This document shows, piece by piece, positions 6,801 to 12,822 of a stretch of DNA of 12,822 bases. The translations under genes were made by a program, and so were the position numbers. Every line of letters begins with the position of its first letter. Positions within the stretch are counted from its first letter, which is position 1. This stretch comes from Phycisphaerales bacterium (GTDB lineage Bacteria > Planctomycetota > Phycisphaerae > Tepidisphaerales > Tepidisphaeraceae): the NCBI GenBank assembly GCA_028288945.1, contig JAQGHH010000009.1:1-12822 (forward strand), read 5' to 3'. Below the pieces are notes generated by a model. That model did not search any database. It saw only the letters and a list, made by a program, of their open reading frames with translations, and was not told the DNA's origin.

Positions 6801-7883
6801 CGATTTTTCGGCCGCGCCGACCTCGGGCGCGAACACCGCGGTCAACGCACGCGCCACCGCAGCGGCGTCGGCGGTCTTCAAATGGAAGGACCTGATGCCC
6901 GGCGTGGCCGCGGTCGCGGGGTTCTCGTCGATCTCCTTGAGCATCGCCTCGATGGCCTTGAGCGTCTCGGCGGGGGCGGCCACGACGACGCTGTTGGTGC
7001 GCTCGTCGGCGCTGGCCGTGACCTTGCCCCCGCGCAGCGCCTGATCGACGCCCGTGCCCAGGAGCTTTCCTTCATGCTGCGGCGGCAGTGGCTGGTTTGG
7101 CGCCGGCCTGGGCTCGTCCACGTGAAAAATCGCCAACACCATACGCGCCGCCGCGGGGGCGCTGGCGTTTTTCAGCGGGATGATCTTCACATCGGACGTC
7201 GTGCCTTCGCGCTTGTCGAGGATGCTGATGATCTCGACGATCCGCTTCACGTTCGCGGAGGAATCGGTCATCACCATGGCGTTGGCGCCGGCGTTGGCGG
7301 TGACGTCGGCTTCCGGGCCGATCAAGGGCGTGAGGTCCACCCGCAGCTTCACCGCGTCCACGTTGTGCAGCGGGATGACCTGCGTGATGAGCTCTTCGCT
7401 GGAAACGATTGCCGCGGGGTCCGCCCCGAAATGGACGGGCAGATTCCCCTTCTTGGCCTTTTCGCGGGCGACGATGCGGATCGTGCGGCCGGTCTGGATC
7501 GCGGCCAGGCCGTTGCCGCGGAGCACCGCATCGAGCATCGCCACCGTCTCGGCGGCCGTGACGGGCTGCATGCTGAGCACCGACACTTTTCCCGTCACCG
7601 GCGCTTCCCGCACGATGATGAAACCGGCCGTCTGCGAGAGGTGCTCGAGAATCGTGTCGACCGGCGTGTCGCGGAAATTCAGGCGGATCTTCGCGGCCGG
7701 AGCTTCCGCCGGCTGCGTGGCGGCGGGCTGGGTGGCCGCGGGCAGCAGCGACGACGCCCCAACGGGCCGCGTTGCGGGGTCCGCCGGGGCGGTCGTCGGG
7801 GCGCTCATTACCACGATGTTCGAGGGGCATGCCGCCGCCAGTGCCAACGCCAGCACTGCGGAGCGTGATCGGGATCGCTGCAT
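3825..7883 (-). CDS. gspD: GspD-like secretin with about ten N-domain repeats
   Basis: An outer-membrane secretin, the multimeric channel of a type II secretion or type IV pilus machine. The 1352 residues run as follows: signal peptide (hydrophobic core about 9-19), Pro/Ala linker with TQPA repeats, an N0-like domain (64-140), ten Secretin_N-type repeats starting near 164, 230, 330, 413, 491, 571, 650, 731, 816 and 905, the secretin barrel (about 1040-1272) and a Pro-rich tail. Most repeats end in a DERTNSVVV-AP...VE..LK.LD pattern. The barrel carries the signature VPILGDIPWIGELFR and ends TELLIFLTPHV. The last repeat contains a Gly/Pro-rich insertion (about 930-1000). Ordinary GspD has N0-N3 and about 650-750 residues. 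AAGGA seven bases upstream supports ATG 7883. It lies 150 bp after the GspC-like gene on the same strand. LAAAC at 15-19 is a weak lipobox. A PilQ-like role cannot be excluded. Confidence 0.93.
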   Translation of the reverse strand: MQRSRSRSAVLALALAAACPSNIVVMSAPTTAPADPATRPVGASSLLPAATQPAATQPAEAPAAKIRLNFRDTPVDTILEHLSQTAGFIIVREAPVTGKVSVLSMQPVTAAETVAMLDAVLRGNGLAAIQTGRTIRIVAREKAKKGNLPVHFGADPAAIVSSEELITQVIPLHNVDAVKLRVDLTPLIGPEADVTANAGANAMVMTDSSANVKRIVEIISILDKREGTTSDVKIIPLKNASAPAAARMVLAIFHVDEPRPAPNQPLPPQHEGKLLGTGVDQALRGGKVTASADERTNSVVVAAPAETLKAIEAMLKEIDENPATAATPGIRSFHLKTADAAAVARALTAVFAPEVGAAEKSHQVSAEEPLHARVTIVPEERTNTLIITAPPGAMAIVEGLVKDLEGNPGAESTVRTFRLNYADAGVAAKALASIFLDPATGLSRLRTGSRDKVSATPDERTNSIIITATPEAMLLVEKTLKDLDASPTSNGAVKIFHLKKADSEATAKFILNFFKPDATLGPARPADAVHVGVNAVPDPRTNSVAVTAPEESMKVVEGLIQEMESSAAIEPTVRSFRLNYADATATAKVLGSIFLDPVTGQARVKAGSRDTVSATADPRTNTVMVTTSPETMRLVELTIKDLDASPTSGGAVKFFHLKQADAETTAKVILNFLKPLEGPANPQRPPDSVHVGVNAVPDPRTNTVAVTAPEESMKVVEQIVKEMEADPSTPFDIQSFTLKFADATATAKILTSLFQPDPALATSGTKGPGREAAIKAKVIAAADDRTNTVVVTAPADTLKIIEATVKMLDANPISGAEIQVFQLVNADASTAAKLLQSTFQPAVLQNSSAASTKPPGTVDAIRRLGWVSATSDDRTNTLIVTAPTEVMRVVTGIVRQLDSNPVSQQTFFMYRLRNGQAQNLELVLNNLFGSGQSNTSSAARPGNGPPAPGQAGVTGRGGGPRLTPAGGTGIGSRRGTSGFASSGTAPVPQLSASTARAATEMSGQVYVVADADTNSLLVTTATRYQSQVRAIIGELDRPVPQVLIKVLVAEVSHDDTADWGEDFSVLNRRANGNGQSGSTVLGNAGAAAAKGGLVVSMLETNVNATLHALATAGKLDVLSRPYILASDNQLASITVGQEVPFITDTRLTDTGQTINTIQYQDVGIILNVTPHINPEGLVILDVAPEISQLADTTVPISAGVDAPVINKRSAQSRVGIVNGQTIVIGGLMEDRKTTTVSKVPILGDIPWIGELFRRTQAAKSKTELLIFLTPHVAQQPDTLKPMSEDEMNGTKLTPNAVEPGTFDDHLRGMRRGDVPETRPAFPATQPLIEMGPPASQPADGPGPTTIGPIRLP
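5694..6650 (-). repeat. Tandem duplication of a two-domain unit inside the secretin gene
   Basis: Secretin repeats 4-5 (residues 412-570, positions 6174-6650) and repeats 6-7 (571-730, positions 5694-6173) are near copies. Odd members share FRLNYADA, SIFLDP.TG and DLDASPTS. Even members share HVGVNAVPDPRTN and VTAPEESMKVVE. At nucleotide level, about 90 bases around 5742-5831 recur around 6222-6311 with few changes at an exact 480-base offset, which is 160 codons. The two copies are more alike than the other repeats in the array, so this duplication is the most recent step in its growth. Confidence 0.85.
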
Positions 7884-8033
7884 CCTACCGTCCTTCGATT
7901 TCCGGAAATGTGCCCGCCCCCGAACCGTCAGAAAAACGCGAAGTCACTCGGACGCGCCTCGCTCGGCACGCCTGGAGATGGTTTCAAAACCCGCCGGGCG
8001 CAATCGCCGCCGTGGGAATGTTGAAATGACCTC

Positions 8034-8663
8034 TCACGGCCGCTTGGCAATGGCGGTGCGCCGAACCTCGGCGGTTTGCCCGACCGGCGCAGGCCGGTCA
8101 TCCGCCGAGCCCACTTCAAGCGGCACCTCCGCGTGCGCCGGCTCGGGCTGGGGCGCCGTAGCCGCGACGCCTTCGCCCAGACTCTGACCCACCGACACGC
8201 GAATTTTCTTCCCGTCCTCTTCGTACTCGACGTCGGTGAGATGGATGGCGGTCACCCGCCCGTGGGCCAGCGCGTCCCCCGCCTTCAGTTCCAAAATGCG
8301 TCCGGCCGCGGAATCTTCGATGAACGCGGTGAACCGCGCGTCTTCCTGCGAAATGCCCTTGAGCGACAGTGTCGCCGCCACCGGCGCGGCCGCGGGGGCG
8401 GCATTGGCCGCGGGGCGGTTGGCCACGAACATGCTTTGGCTAAGCAATATCTTGTAGTCGTTGAAATTCGGGGCCGTGTTGCGGGGCGCCGGCGCGGCGC
8501 GCACGGCGGCCGGTGCCGCGGCCACGCCGCCACGGACGGCACGTGGCACGGAAACCAGATGCTTTTGATCGGGCTGTAAGGCTCGCCGGCCCTGACCCCG
8601 CAGGACCAGTCCCACCCCGGCGGCCAATGCCGCCGCCAACGAAACGGCTATCCATCTCTTCAT
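8034..8663 (-). CDS. GspC/PilP-like inner-membrane protein with HR-type domain
   Basis: A 209-residue protein with one N-terminal membrane segment (residues about 5-24 after MKRW), a Pro/Ala linker, a compact periplasmic domain (about 69-162) and a Pro-rich tail. The domain shows YKILLSQSMFVANRP, LSLKGISQ, RFTAFIEDSAAGRILELKAGD and VSVGQSL. That is the pattern of the GspC homology region and of PilP, which contacts the first domains of the secretin. There is no PDZ domain after it, unlike classic GspC. I chose ATG 8663 because AGGAAT and GGAAG (8668-8678) precede it and the membrane segment follows at once. The frame stays open to 8744, but the extra 27 residues are Cys-rich and look non-coding. 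The gene is upstream of the secretin on the same strand, the usual gspC-gspD order. The family match is from motif shape only. Confidence 0.75.
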   Translation of the reverse strand: MKRWIAVSLAAALAAGVGLVLRGQGRRALQPDQKHLVSVPRAVRGGVAAAPAAVRAAPAPRNTAPNFNDYKILLSQSMFVANRPAANAAPAAAPVAATLSLKGISQEDARFTAFIEDSAAGRILELKAGDALAHGRVTAIHLTDVEYEEDGKKIRVSVGQSLGEGVAATAPQPEPAHAEVPLEVGSADDRPAPVGQTAEVRRTAIAKRP

Positions 8664-8913
8664 CGCACTTCCATTCCTGTCGATTCGTTTGCAATCCGTT
8701 TGCGCCCGGCATTCTCCGCAGCCCTGACGTGTCTCCACTTCCACTCGTTACTTTCATCGTCCGAAGCTGTTTAAGTCTCTTAGCCAGAAATGTTGCATCG
8801 GCCCCCAACCATCAATGCGGACAACTACCCCGATTTCCCCACTATGCCAATTGCAAGCCCCGCGCCACGATAATCGGGCGTTCTCGGCGTCCCGGACGCA
8901 CGCAGGAGTTTGC
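8664..8913. promoter_or_regulatory. Divergent intergenic region between the gspC-like gene and ureE-like gene
   Basis: These 250 bp must carry the promoters of the secretion operon (minus) and the UreE-like gene (plus). A GATAAT hexamer at 8869-8874 looks like a -10 box for the plus strand. The nearby TTGCAA at 8851-8856 is only 12 bases away, too short for a normal -35 to -10 spacer, so the promoter call is weak. I saw no clear inverted repeat that would suggest a nickel regulator such as NikR or Fur-type Nur. Confidence 0.35.
8904..8908 (+). promoter_or_regulatory. Ribosome-binding site that fixes the ureE-like start
   Basis: AGGAG is followed by a five-base spacer (TTTGC) and ATG 8914. 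This decides between that ATG and an in-frame start 99 bases upstream at 8815, whose extra 33 residues do not match UreE proteins. Confidence 0.75.
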
Positions 8914-9450
8914 ATGTGGTGCGAAAAAATTTTGCGTAATGCCGCCAACGAAGACCCCGCGCAATGGGCGGGGCGCGACGTGGACGTGGTTGAAATCGCC
9001 TGGGACGAATGCCGGCCCGTGCTGAAAAAACGTTCGCGAGGTGGGGAAGAAGTGCGATTATTGCTCCCCGTGAACCAGACGCTGCGTCATGGCGACGTGC
9101 TGTGGGAAGACGACCGCCGCGTCCTCATGATTGAAGTAACGCCTTGCGAGGTAATTGTGGTTCGGCCCGCTTCGAGCCGCGAAGCCGCGGCCATAGCGCT
9201 TGAGCTGGGCAACCTGCACGTGCCGACGCAGATCACGGAAACGGAAATTATTTTTATCGAGGAAAAATCCGCGGCGGAGGTGCTCGAGAAATGGAAGGCG
9301 ACCTTCGCACGCGAGAAGCGGCGATTCGCGCCGACCCCGGTGATCGCGATGCCGGGCGTGCGCGCCGCCGGCAATTTTAAAGTCATCCGCGGAAACGGTC
9401 AGGCCCGTGCGGCGGACGAGCCTTCGCGCAGCGTCGCAAGTAATGCGTGA
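8914..9450 (+). CDS. UreE-family nickel metallochaperone
   Basis: UreE proteins are cytoplasmic dimers that carry nickel to a metal-centre assembly complex, classically urease. This 178-residue protein has the UreE N-terminal domain (VEIAWDECRPVLKKRSRGG, EVRLLLPVNQTLRHGDVL at about 24-64) and the metal-binding C-terminal domain with VIVVRPASS and LGNLHVPTQI (99-108). H102 sits where UreE has its conserved nickel-binding histidine. It lacks the His-rich tail seen in Klebsiella UreE, and ends in a short Ala/Ser/Arg-rich stretch. AGGAG (8904-8908) five bases before ATG 8914 fixes the start. An open extension back to 8815 has no such signal. The last 52 bases overlap the end of larC on the other strand. 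No urease gene is in view, so the client may be LarC or a urease elsewhere. I leave the symbol blank because the client is unproven. Confidence 0.85.
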   Translation: MWCEKILRNAANEDPAQWAGRDVDVVEIAWDECRPVLKKRSRGGEEVRLLLPVNQTLRHGDVLWEDDRRVLMIEVTPCEVIVVRPASSREAAAIALELGNLHVPTQITETEIIFIEEKSAAEVLEKWKATFAREKRRFAPTPVIAMPGVRAAGNFKVIRGNGQARAADEPSRSVASNA

Positions 9451-10598
9451 GAAGCCGCGACAGCCGCATCATGCACCGTCCGCACCGGAACGCCCGCCGA
9501 CTCGGCGAGCCGTCGGCAATCGTCGAACTCGGGCGTCACGCCCGCGGCATCGTTACCCAGCCATTTGACTTTAACCTGCACCGGCCCAAACGGCGTCGCC
9601 ACTTCCCTCATCTCCCGGCGTGCTTCGTGCCGGCGCGGCAGCGCAAGGACGCGCACACCGAGCGTCGTCGTCTCGTGCAGGATAATCTCGGCGAGAGATG
9701 TTTCATCCGCGGCCACCCCCATCACGCTCAGCACCACGCCCGGCCGCCCCTTTTTCATTTGCACTGGGGTGATCCACACATCGCGCGCCCCCGCGGCAAA
9801 AAGCTTGTCGCTGACGGCCGCGTAGAGCTGCGGGTTCATGTCGTCGATGTTGGTTTCGAGCTGCACGAGCGGGCCGTGCGATTCGGCCTCCCCGAGCCAC
9901 AGCCGGGCGACATTGGGCCATGGAAAATCGCGCTGGCCCGCGCCGACGCCCACGCGTTGGATCGACATGGCCGGCTGCTCGAATGTCGCCATTTCGCAAA
10001 GAATCGCAGCGCCGGTCGGCGTAAGAAGTTCACCCGGCCCGGGCGCAGGCCGCGTCGGCGCACCAGCCGCGGCAAGCAGCTCCAGCGTGGCCGGCGCGGG
10101 TAACGGCAGCCGTCCATGCGCTGTCTCCGCCCACCCATGGCCGAGCGGAACCGCGGACGCGTAAAGTCGATCGATTCCCAGGTCGTGCAGTCCCGCCACC
10201 GCGCCGACGATGTCGATAATCGAGTCGATCGCGCCGACTTCGTGGAAATGAACCTGATCGATGGTTGTGCCGTGGACTTTCGCTTCCGCCGTCGCGAGGC
10301 GGACAAACACGGCTACCGCGCGCTCGCGCACGACGGCCGGCAGATCTGATGACTCGATAATCGCCCGCACGTCCGCCAGCCGGCGATCGTGGCGGCCCTC
10401 TTCCGCCAGCACGTCCACCCGCGCCGCGCGCAGCGGCCCCTTCTGCACCTGCGCGATCTGCACCGCCCACTCGCCCGCGGGAAGTGCCAGGCGCGAAAGC
10501 GTCTGCTCGAGCCGCGAAGCGGGCCAGCCGCTGTCAACGAGGCAGCCCAGCAGCATGTCGCCCGATAAGCCCGAAGGGAGATCGAGGTAGGCGATCAT
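9399..10598 (-). CDS. larC: Nickel-pincer cofactor biosynthesis protein LarC (nickel insertase)
   Basis: LarC performs the CTP-dependent insertion of nickel into the pyridinium-bisthiocarboxylate precursor, the last step in making the nickel-pincer cofactor of lactate racemase LarA and related enzymes. The 399 residues match the LarC (DUF111) family throughout: YLDLPSGLSGDMLLG (4-18), FHEVGAIDSIIDIVG (118-132), TPTGAAIL (193-200), LETNIDDMNPQ (247-257), KKGRPG (282-287), HETTTLGVR (308-316) and PEFDDCRRLAESAGVPV (356-372). It is one uninterrupted frame, whereas in Lactobacillus plantarum larC is split and joined by programmed frameshifting. The start ATG 10598 follows the aldo/keto reductase stop by four bases, with GGTGA four bases upstream of the start, so the two are probably co-transcribed. 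larA, larB and larE are not in the window. Its 3' end overlaps the UreE-like gene. Confidence 0.95.
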   Translation of the reverse strand: MIAYLDLPSGLSGDMLLGCLVDSGWPASRLEQTLSRLALPAGEWAVQIAQVQKGPLRAARVDVLAEEGRHDRRLADVRAIIESSDLPAVVRERAVAVFVRLATAEAKVHGTTIDQVHFHEVGAIDSIIDIVGAVAGLHDLGIDRLYASAVPLGHGWAETAHGRLPLPAPATLELLAAAGAPTRPAPGPGELLTPTGAAILCEMATFEQPAMSIQRVGVGAGQRDFPWPNVARLWLGEAESHGPLVQLETNIDDMNPQLYAAVSDKLFAAGARDVWITPVQMKKGRPGVVLSVMGVAADETSLAEIILHETTTLGVRVLALPRRHEARREMREVATPFGPVQVKVKWLGNDAAGVTPEFDDCRRLAESAGVPVRTVHDAAVAASHALLATLREGSSAARA

Positions 10599-10602
10599 CT
10601 GT

Positions 10603-11667
10603 TCACCCGAGCCACTGCGGGTTGTGGGCCGTGCTGTCGAAGACGGTGGTGGTCTTGAACTTCTCGAACTTTCCCGTCTCCGCGGCGTTCTTTGAGCGCT
10701 CCATCAGCGCGCCGACCTGCTCCAGCGTCAGCGGCTTGAACGTGCGCACCGCTTCCAGCGCCTGGTCGAGGATCGCCATGCTGTCGATTCCCGTTATGAC
10801 CACGGATACCGGCCGGTTCATCGTGAAATGCAGCGCCTCAATCGGCTTGACCACGCCGCTTTCGAGGATGAAGGGGTCGCCCAATGATTTCATCGCCAGC
10901 GGCGCGATTTGCTCGTGCAGCAGCACCGGCAGCACATGGAACTGGAAGCTGCGGAAGTGGGCGTCCATCACGTTGACCGGCATCTGCACCGTGTCGAAAT
11001 GGAAGCCGTGCTCCGCGGCCACCTGAAGCATCCGCAAATGCACGAGCGGATCTTTGTGGCCGGTGAACCCGATGTAACGGAACTTGCCGGCCTTTTTAGC
11101 CTCCATCGCCGCCTCGAGCGCGCCCCCCTCGGCGAAAATGCGGTCGGGGTCTTCCATCCGAATAATCTCGTGGAACTGAAGCAGATCGAGGCGGTCGGTC
11201 TGGAGGCGCTTGAGCGATTCATCGATCTGCCTGGCCGCACTTTCCTTCGTGCGGCCGTCGATCTTGGTCATCAGGAAAACCTTCTGGCGGTAGCCGTCCC
11301 GCAGGGCTTTGCCCATGCGGATTTCGCTCCGGCCTTCGTTGTAGTCCCAGGAGTTGTCCATGAACGTGATGCCGCGGTCGATGGCGGTGCGTATGAGTTT
11401 GATGCTCTCCTGCTCGTCCTTCAGCTTGCCGATGTGGAAACCGCCCATGCCCAGCAGCGAAACCTCTTCGCCGGTGCGGCCGAGGCTTCGGTAGAGCATG
11501 TCCCCCTTACGGGTGCCGGGCGGCGTTTCAAAGGCGTCCATCCCGGCCGGACCGGTGGCCGGCGGCGCGGGTGGCGGCGCTGCGGTCACATCCGTTGAAG
11601 TAGTGACAACCGTTGCGCCCGCGATCGATGCGCCGTACTGCAAGAACGTGCGTCTGGACGTGTCCAT
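10603..11667 (-). CDS. Tat-exported aldo/keto reductase
   Basis: An NAD(P)H-dependent oxidoreductase of the aldo/keto reductase superfamily, 354 residues. The N-terminus SRRTFLQYGASIAGATV is a twin-arginine signal, followed by an Ala/Pro linker to about residue 50. The barrel follows with LGRTGEEVSLLGMGG (62-76). The catalytic tetrad can be placed at D104 and Y109 (FMDNSWDYNEGRSE), K135 (FLMTKIDGR) and H166 (LLQFHEI). Export by Tat implies folding with its nucleotide in the cytoplasm and action in the periplasm. Substrate is unknown. AGGGG (11674-11678) six bases before ATG 11667 supports the start. It lies four bases upstream of larC on the same strand, so a shared operon is likely. Whether it acts on a 2-hydroxyacid or sugar related to a LarA-type enzyme is speculation. 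Confidence 0.93.
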   Translation of the reverse strand: MDTSRRTFLQYGASIAGATVVTTSTDVTAAPPPAPPATGPAGMDAFETPPGTRKGDMLYRSLGRTGEEVSLLGMGGFHIGKLKDEQESIKLIRTAIDRGITFMDNSWDYNEGRSEIRMGKALRDGYRQKVFLMTKIDGRTKESAARQIDESLKRLQTDRLDLLQFHEIIRMEDPDRIFAEGGALEAAMEAKKAGKFRYIGFTGHKDPLVHLRMLQVAAEHGFHFDTVQMPVNVMDAHFRSFQFHVLPVLLHEQIAPLAMKSLGDPFILESGVVKPIEALHFTMNRPVSVVITGIDSMAILDQALEAVRTFKPLTLEQVGALMERSKNAAETGKFEKFKTTTVFDSTAHNPQWLG

Positions 11668-11819
11668 CGAATTCCCCTTTCAATTTCCACTGGGCCCAAC
11701 CGTGCGCATAAAGCCGCGGGCCTTGCGTGCACGCATGGTAAAAGCCGGTGCAAAATGAGGGGAATGGCGCAAATTGTCGACCTGCGCCAGGGCCGTAATA
11801 CTGCCGCCGCTTTAGTCCC
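11668..11819. other. Short gap upstream of the aldo/keto reductase gene
   Basis: These 152 bp lie between two minus-strand genes and end in the good ribosome-binding site AGGGG of the reductase. I found no hairpin with a T-run that would end the upstream transcript and no clear promoter boxes. The reductase-larC pair may have its own promoter here or be read through from upstream. Confidence 0.4.
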
Positions 11820-12822
11820 TCAGCCCGCAGCCCGGGAACGCCGGACCGCGCCCGCGAGATGCGCCATGCCCGCGGCAACAAACCCCAGCAGGCCACCAAT
11901 CAGCAGGAATCCGCCGAGCAGACAATAGGTGAGGGACTGGAGACGCAGGTCAAGCTTCAGCATCTCATTGTCGCCGGGGTCAACGTTGCGCAGCATGCCG
12001 TACGCGAGCAAACCCGCGCCGCCGGCGAACATAAGGAACGCGATCGGGCAGACGAACAACGTCACATACGACGTGCCGGCCGGAGCCTGGACAGGGCGAG
12101 GGGGTGAAGCCGCGGGGGCGGGCGCAGCGGGCGCGGCAACCCACGCGATCGGCACGTCATCGGGCGCTGGCGCGCTCGGCGCCGCGGTCGCGACGGGCGG
12201 GGCCGCTTGCTGGGCTGCGGCGGCGAAGGAGTTGCTGCCGTATTCCGCGGCATGGGCCGCGCCGGACGAATACGTCGGACGCTCATCGAGTCCCGTGAGA
12301 CGCTCCAGCGCGCTCCCCGCCGAGTGCTCAACGTGCTGCGCCGTCTGGTCTAGCGCGAGCTTGGTGACGACCTGCTCCATCCCCGACCCGACCATCGGCT
12401 CAACGACGAGCGCCAGGGGCTCGGCGGGCGGCGACACCTGCTCGACCACCGGCGGAGCGTGTTCCGCCACGGCGGCGGGTGGCGGCAATACGCGCCGGAT
12501 CGGCCCAGATGCGGACTTTTGCGGGCGCTTGGTCCGTGATGCCGACACCGGCGGCACGTCGCCGGCCCTGGCCGCGGGCGCGGGTCGGGCCGCCAGGGCG
12601 GCGGGCACGGCTTGCGCTAGTGCAGCCGGCCCGGGCTTGGCGGGAGCGGGCCCCTGCGCGCCGCGCGATACAGGGCTTGTAGTCTTTTTAATCGAAGGAA
12701 CTCCGGGTTTGGCAGGTACTTGGGGCGCGGGCGGAGCGGTCCGCGCCGTCTGCGGCGGCTTGGCCGCGGGTGGCGCGGCAGCCGCCGGGGTCACGCTGCG
12801 GTGTGCGTCATCAGAGGGCGCC
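11820..12822 (-). CDS. Pro/Ala-rich protein with two C-terminal membrane segments, 5' end outside window
   Basis: I do not recognise this protein. The minus-strand frame is open to the right edge of the window, so the gene probably starts beyond it. A GTG at 12794 would give 324 residues but has no convincing ribosome-binding site. Counting from that GTG, residues 1-240 are low-complexity Pro/Ala with scattered basic patches (for example SASRTKRPQKSASG) and one less biased stretch (about 135-190, GMEQVVTKLALDQTAQHVEH). Two hydrophobic segments follow, about 243-268 and 288-312, joined by NVDPGDNEMLKLDLRLQ, and the C-terminus is basic. This looks like a long disordered region anchored by a membrane hairpin. 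The codon pattern gives a plausible protein, and the membrane segments argue against a chance frame. No function can be given. Confidence 0.65.
   Translation of the reverse strand, partial: APSDDAHRSVTPAAAAPPAAKPPQTARTAPPAPQVPAKPGVPSIKKTTSPVSRGAQGPAPAKPGPAALAQAVPAALAARPAPAARAGDVPPVSASRTKRPQKSASGPIRRVLPPPAAVAEHAPPVVEQVSPPAEPLALVVEPMVGSGMEQVVTKLALDQTAQHVEHSAGSALERLTGLDERPTYSSGAAHAAEYGSNSFAAAAQQAAPPVATAAPSAPAPDDVPIAWVAAPAAPAPAASPPRPVQAPAGTSYVTLFVCPIAFLMFAGGAGLLAYGMLRNVDPGDNEMLKLDLRLQSLTYCLLGGFLLIGGLLGFVAAGMAHLAGAVRRSRAAG

Noticed and set aside
5371..7044. Regular spacing of similar sequence that might suggest a CRISPR or satellite array
   Set aside because: The period is codon-based (about 80 and 160 codons), the repeats are divergent, and they match protein domain boundaries in the secretin.
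6771..7868. 365-residue plus-strand open frame, and several others opposite the secretin gene
   Set aside because: Composition is Arg/Gly/Asp-biased antisense of conserved secretin repeats, and no family motif is seen.
8815..8913. N-terminal extension of the UreE-like protein
   Set aside because: No ribosome-binding site precedes 8815, and the 33 extra residues do not resemble UreE. AGGAG before 8914 fits better.
9021..9029. Run of six A in the UreE-like gene as a frameshift site
   Set aside because: The run is in frame as two lysine codons and does not fit the X XXY YYZ register. Family similarity continues in the same frame after it.

Overview
The window is GC-rich and densely coding. Long open frames lie opposite almost every real gene, so the annotation rests on recognisable protein motifs rather than ORF length. 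The best guess for the source is Planctomycetota, probably Phycisphaerae. Reasons: Pro/Ala-rich secreted proteins with runs such as ATQPAATQPAE, a Tat-exported aldo/keto reductase, a very large secretin, and CACGGGCG-type palindromic elements between genes. This placement is inference; no rRNA or other phylogenetic marker is present.

Layout, left to right. accA (acetyl-CoA carboxylase alpha subunit, minus strand, 3' end cut by the window edge) diverges from tyrA (prephenate dehydrogenase, plus strand), which may be translated from a leaderless mRNA. A 339-bp gap with a strong hairpin leads to an EAL-domain cyclic-di-GMP phosphodiesterase with a PDC/Cache-like C-terminal domain (plus). This gene converges on a two-gene secretion operon on the minus strand, and a 116-bp inverted-repeat element sits between them. 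The operon is a GspC-like inner-membrane protein followed by a 1352-residue GspD-like secretin. The secretin carries about ten N-domain repeats, where ordinary GspD has three, and part of the array arose by internal duplication of a two-domain unit.

Next comes a nickel-related group. A UreE-type nickel chaperone (plus) overlaps tail to tail by 52 bp with larC (minus), the nickel insertase for the nickel-pincer cofactor. larC follows a Tat-exported aldo/keto reductase after a 4-bp gap, so those two probably form an operon. No urease structural or UreDFG gene is visible, which suggests the UreE homologue may serve the pincer-cofactor pathway. The right end holds a partial Pro/Ala-rich protein with two C-terminal membrane segments and no recognised function.

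The points most worth following up are the expanded secretin and the UreE-LarC pairing. No CRISPR array, tRNA, rRNA, transposase or prophage gene was seen.
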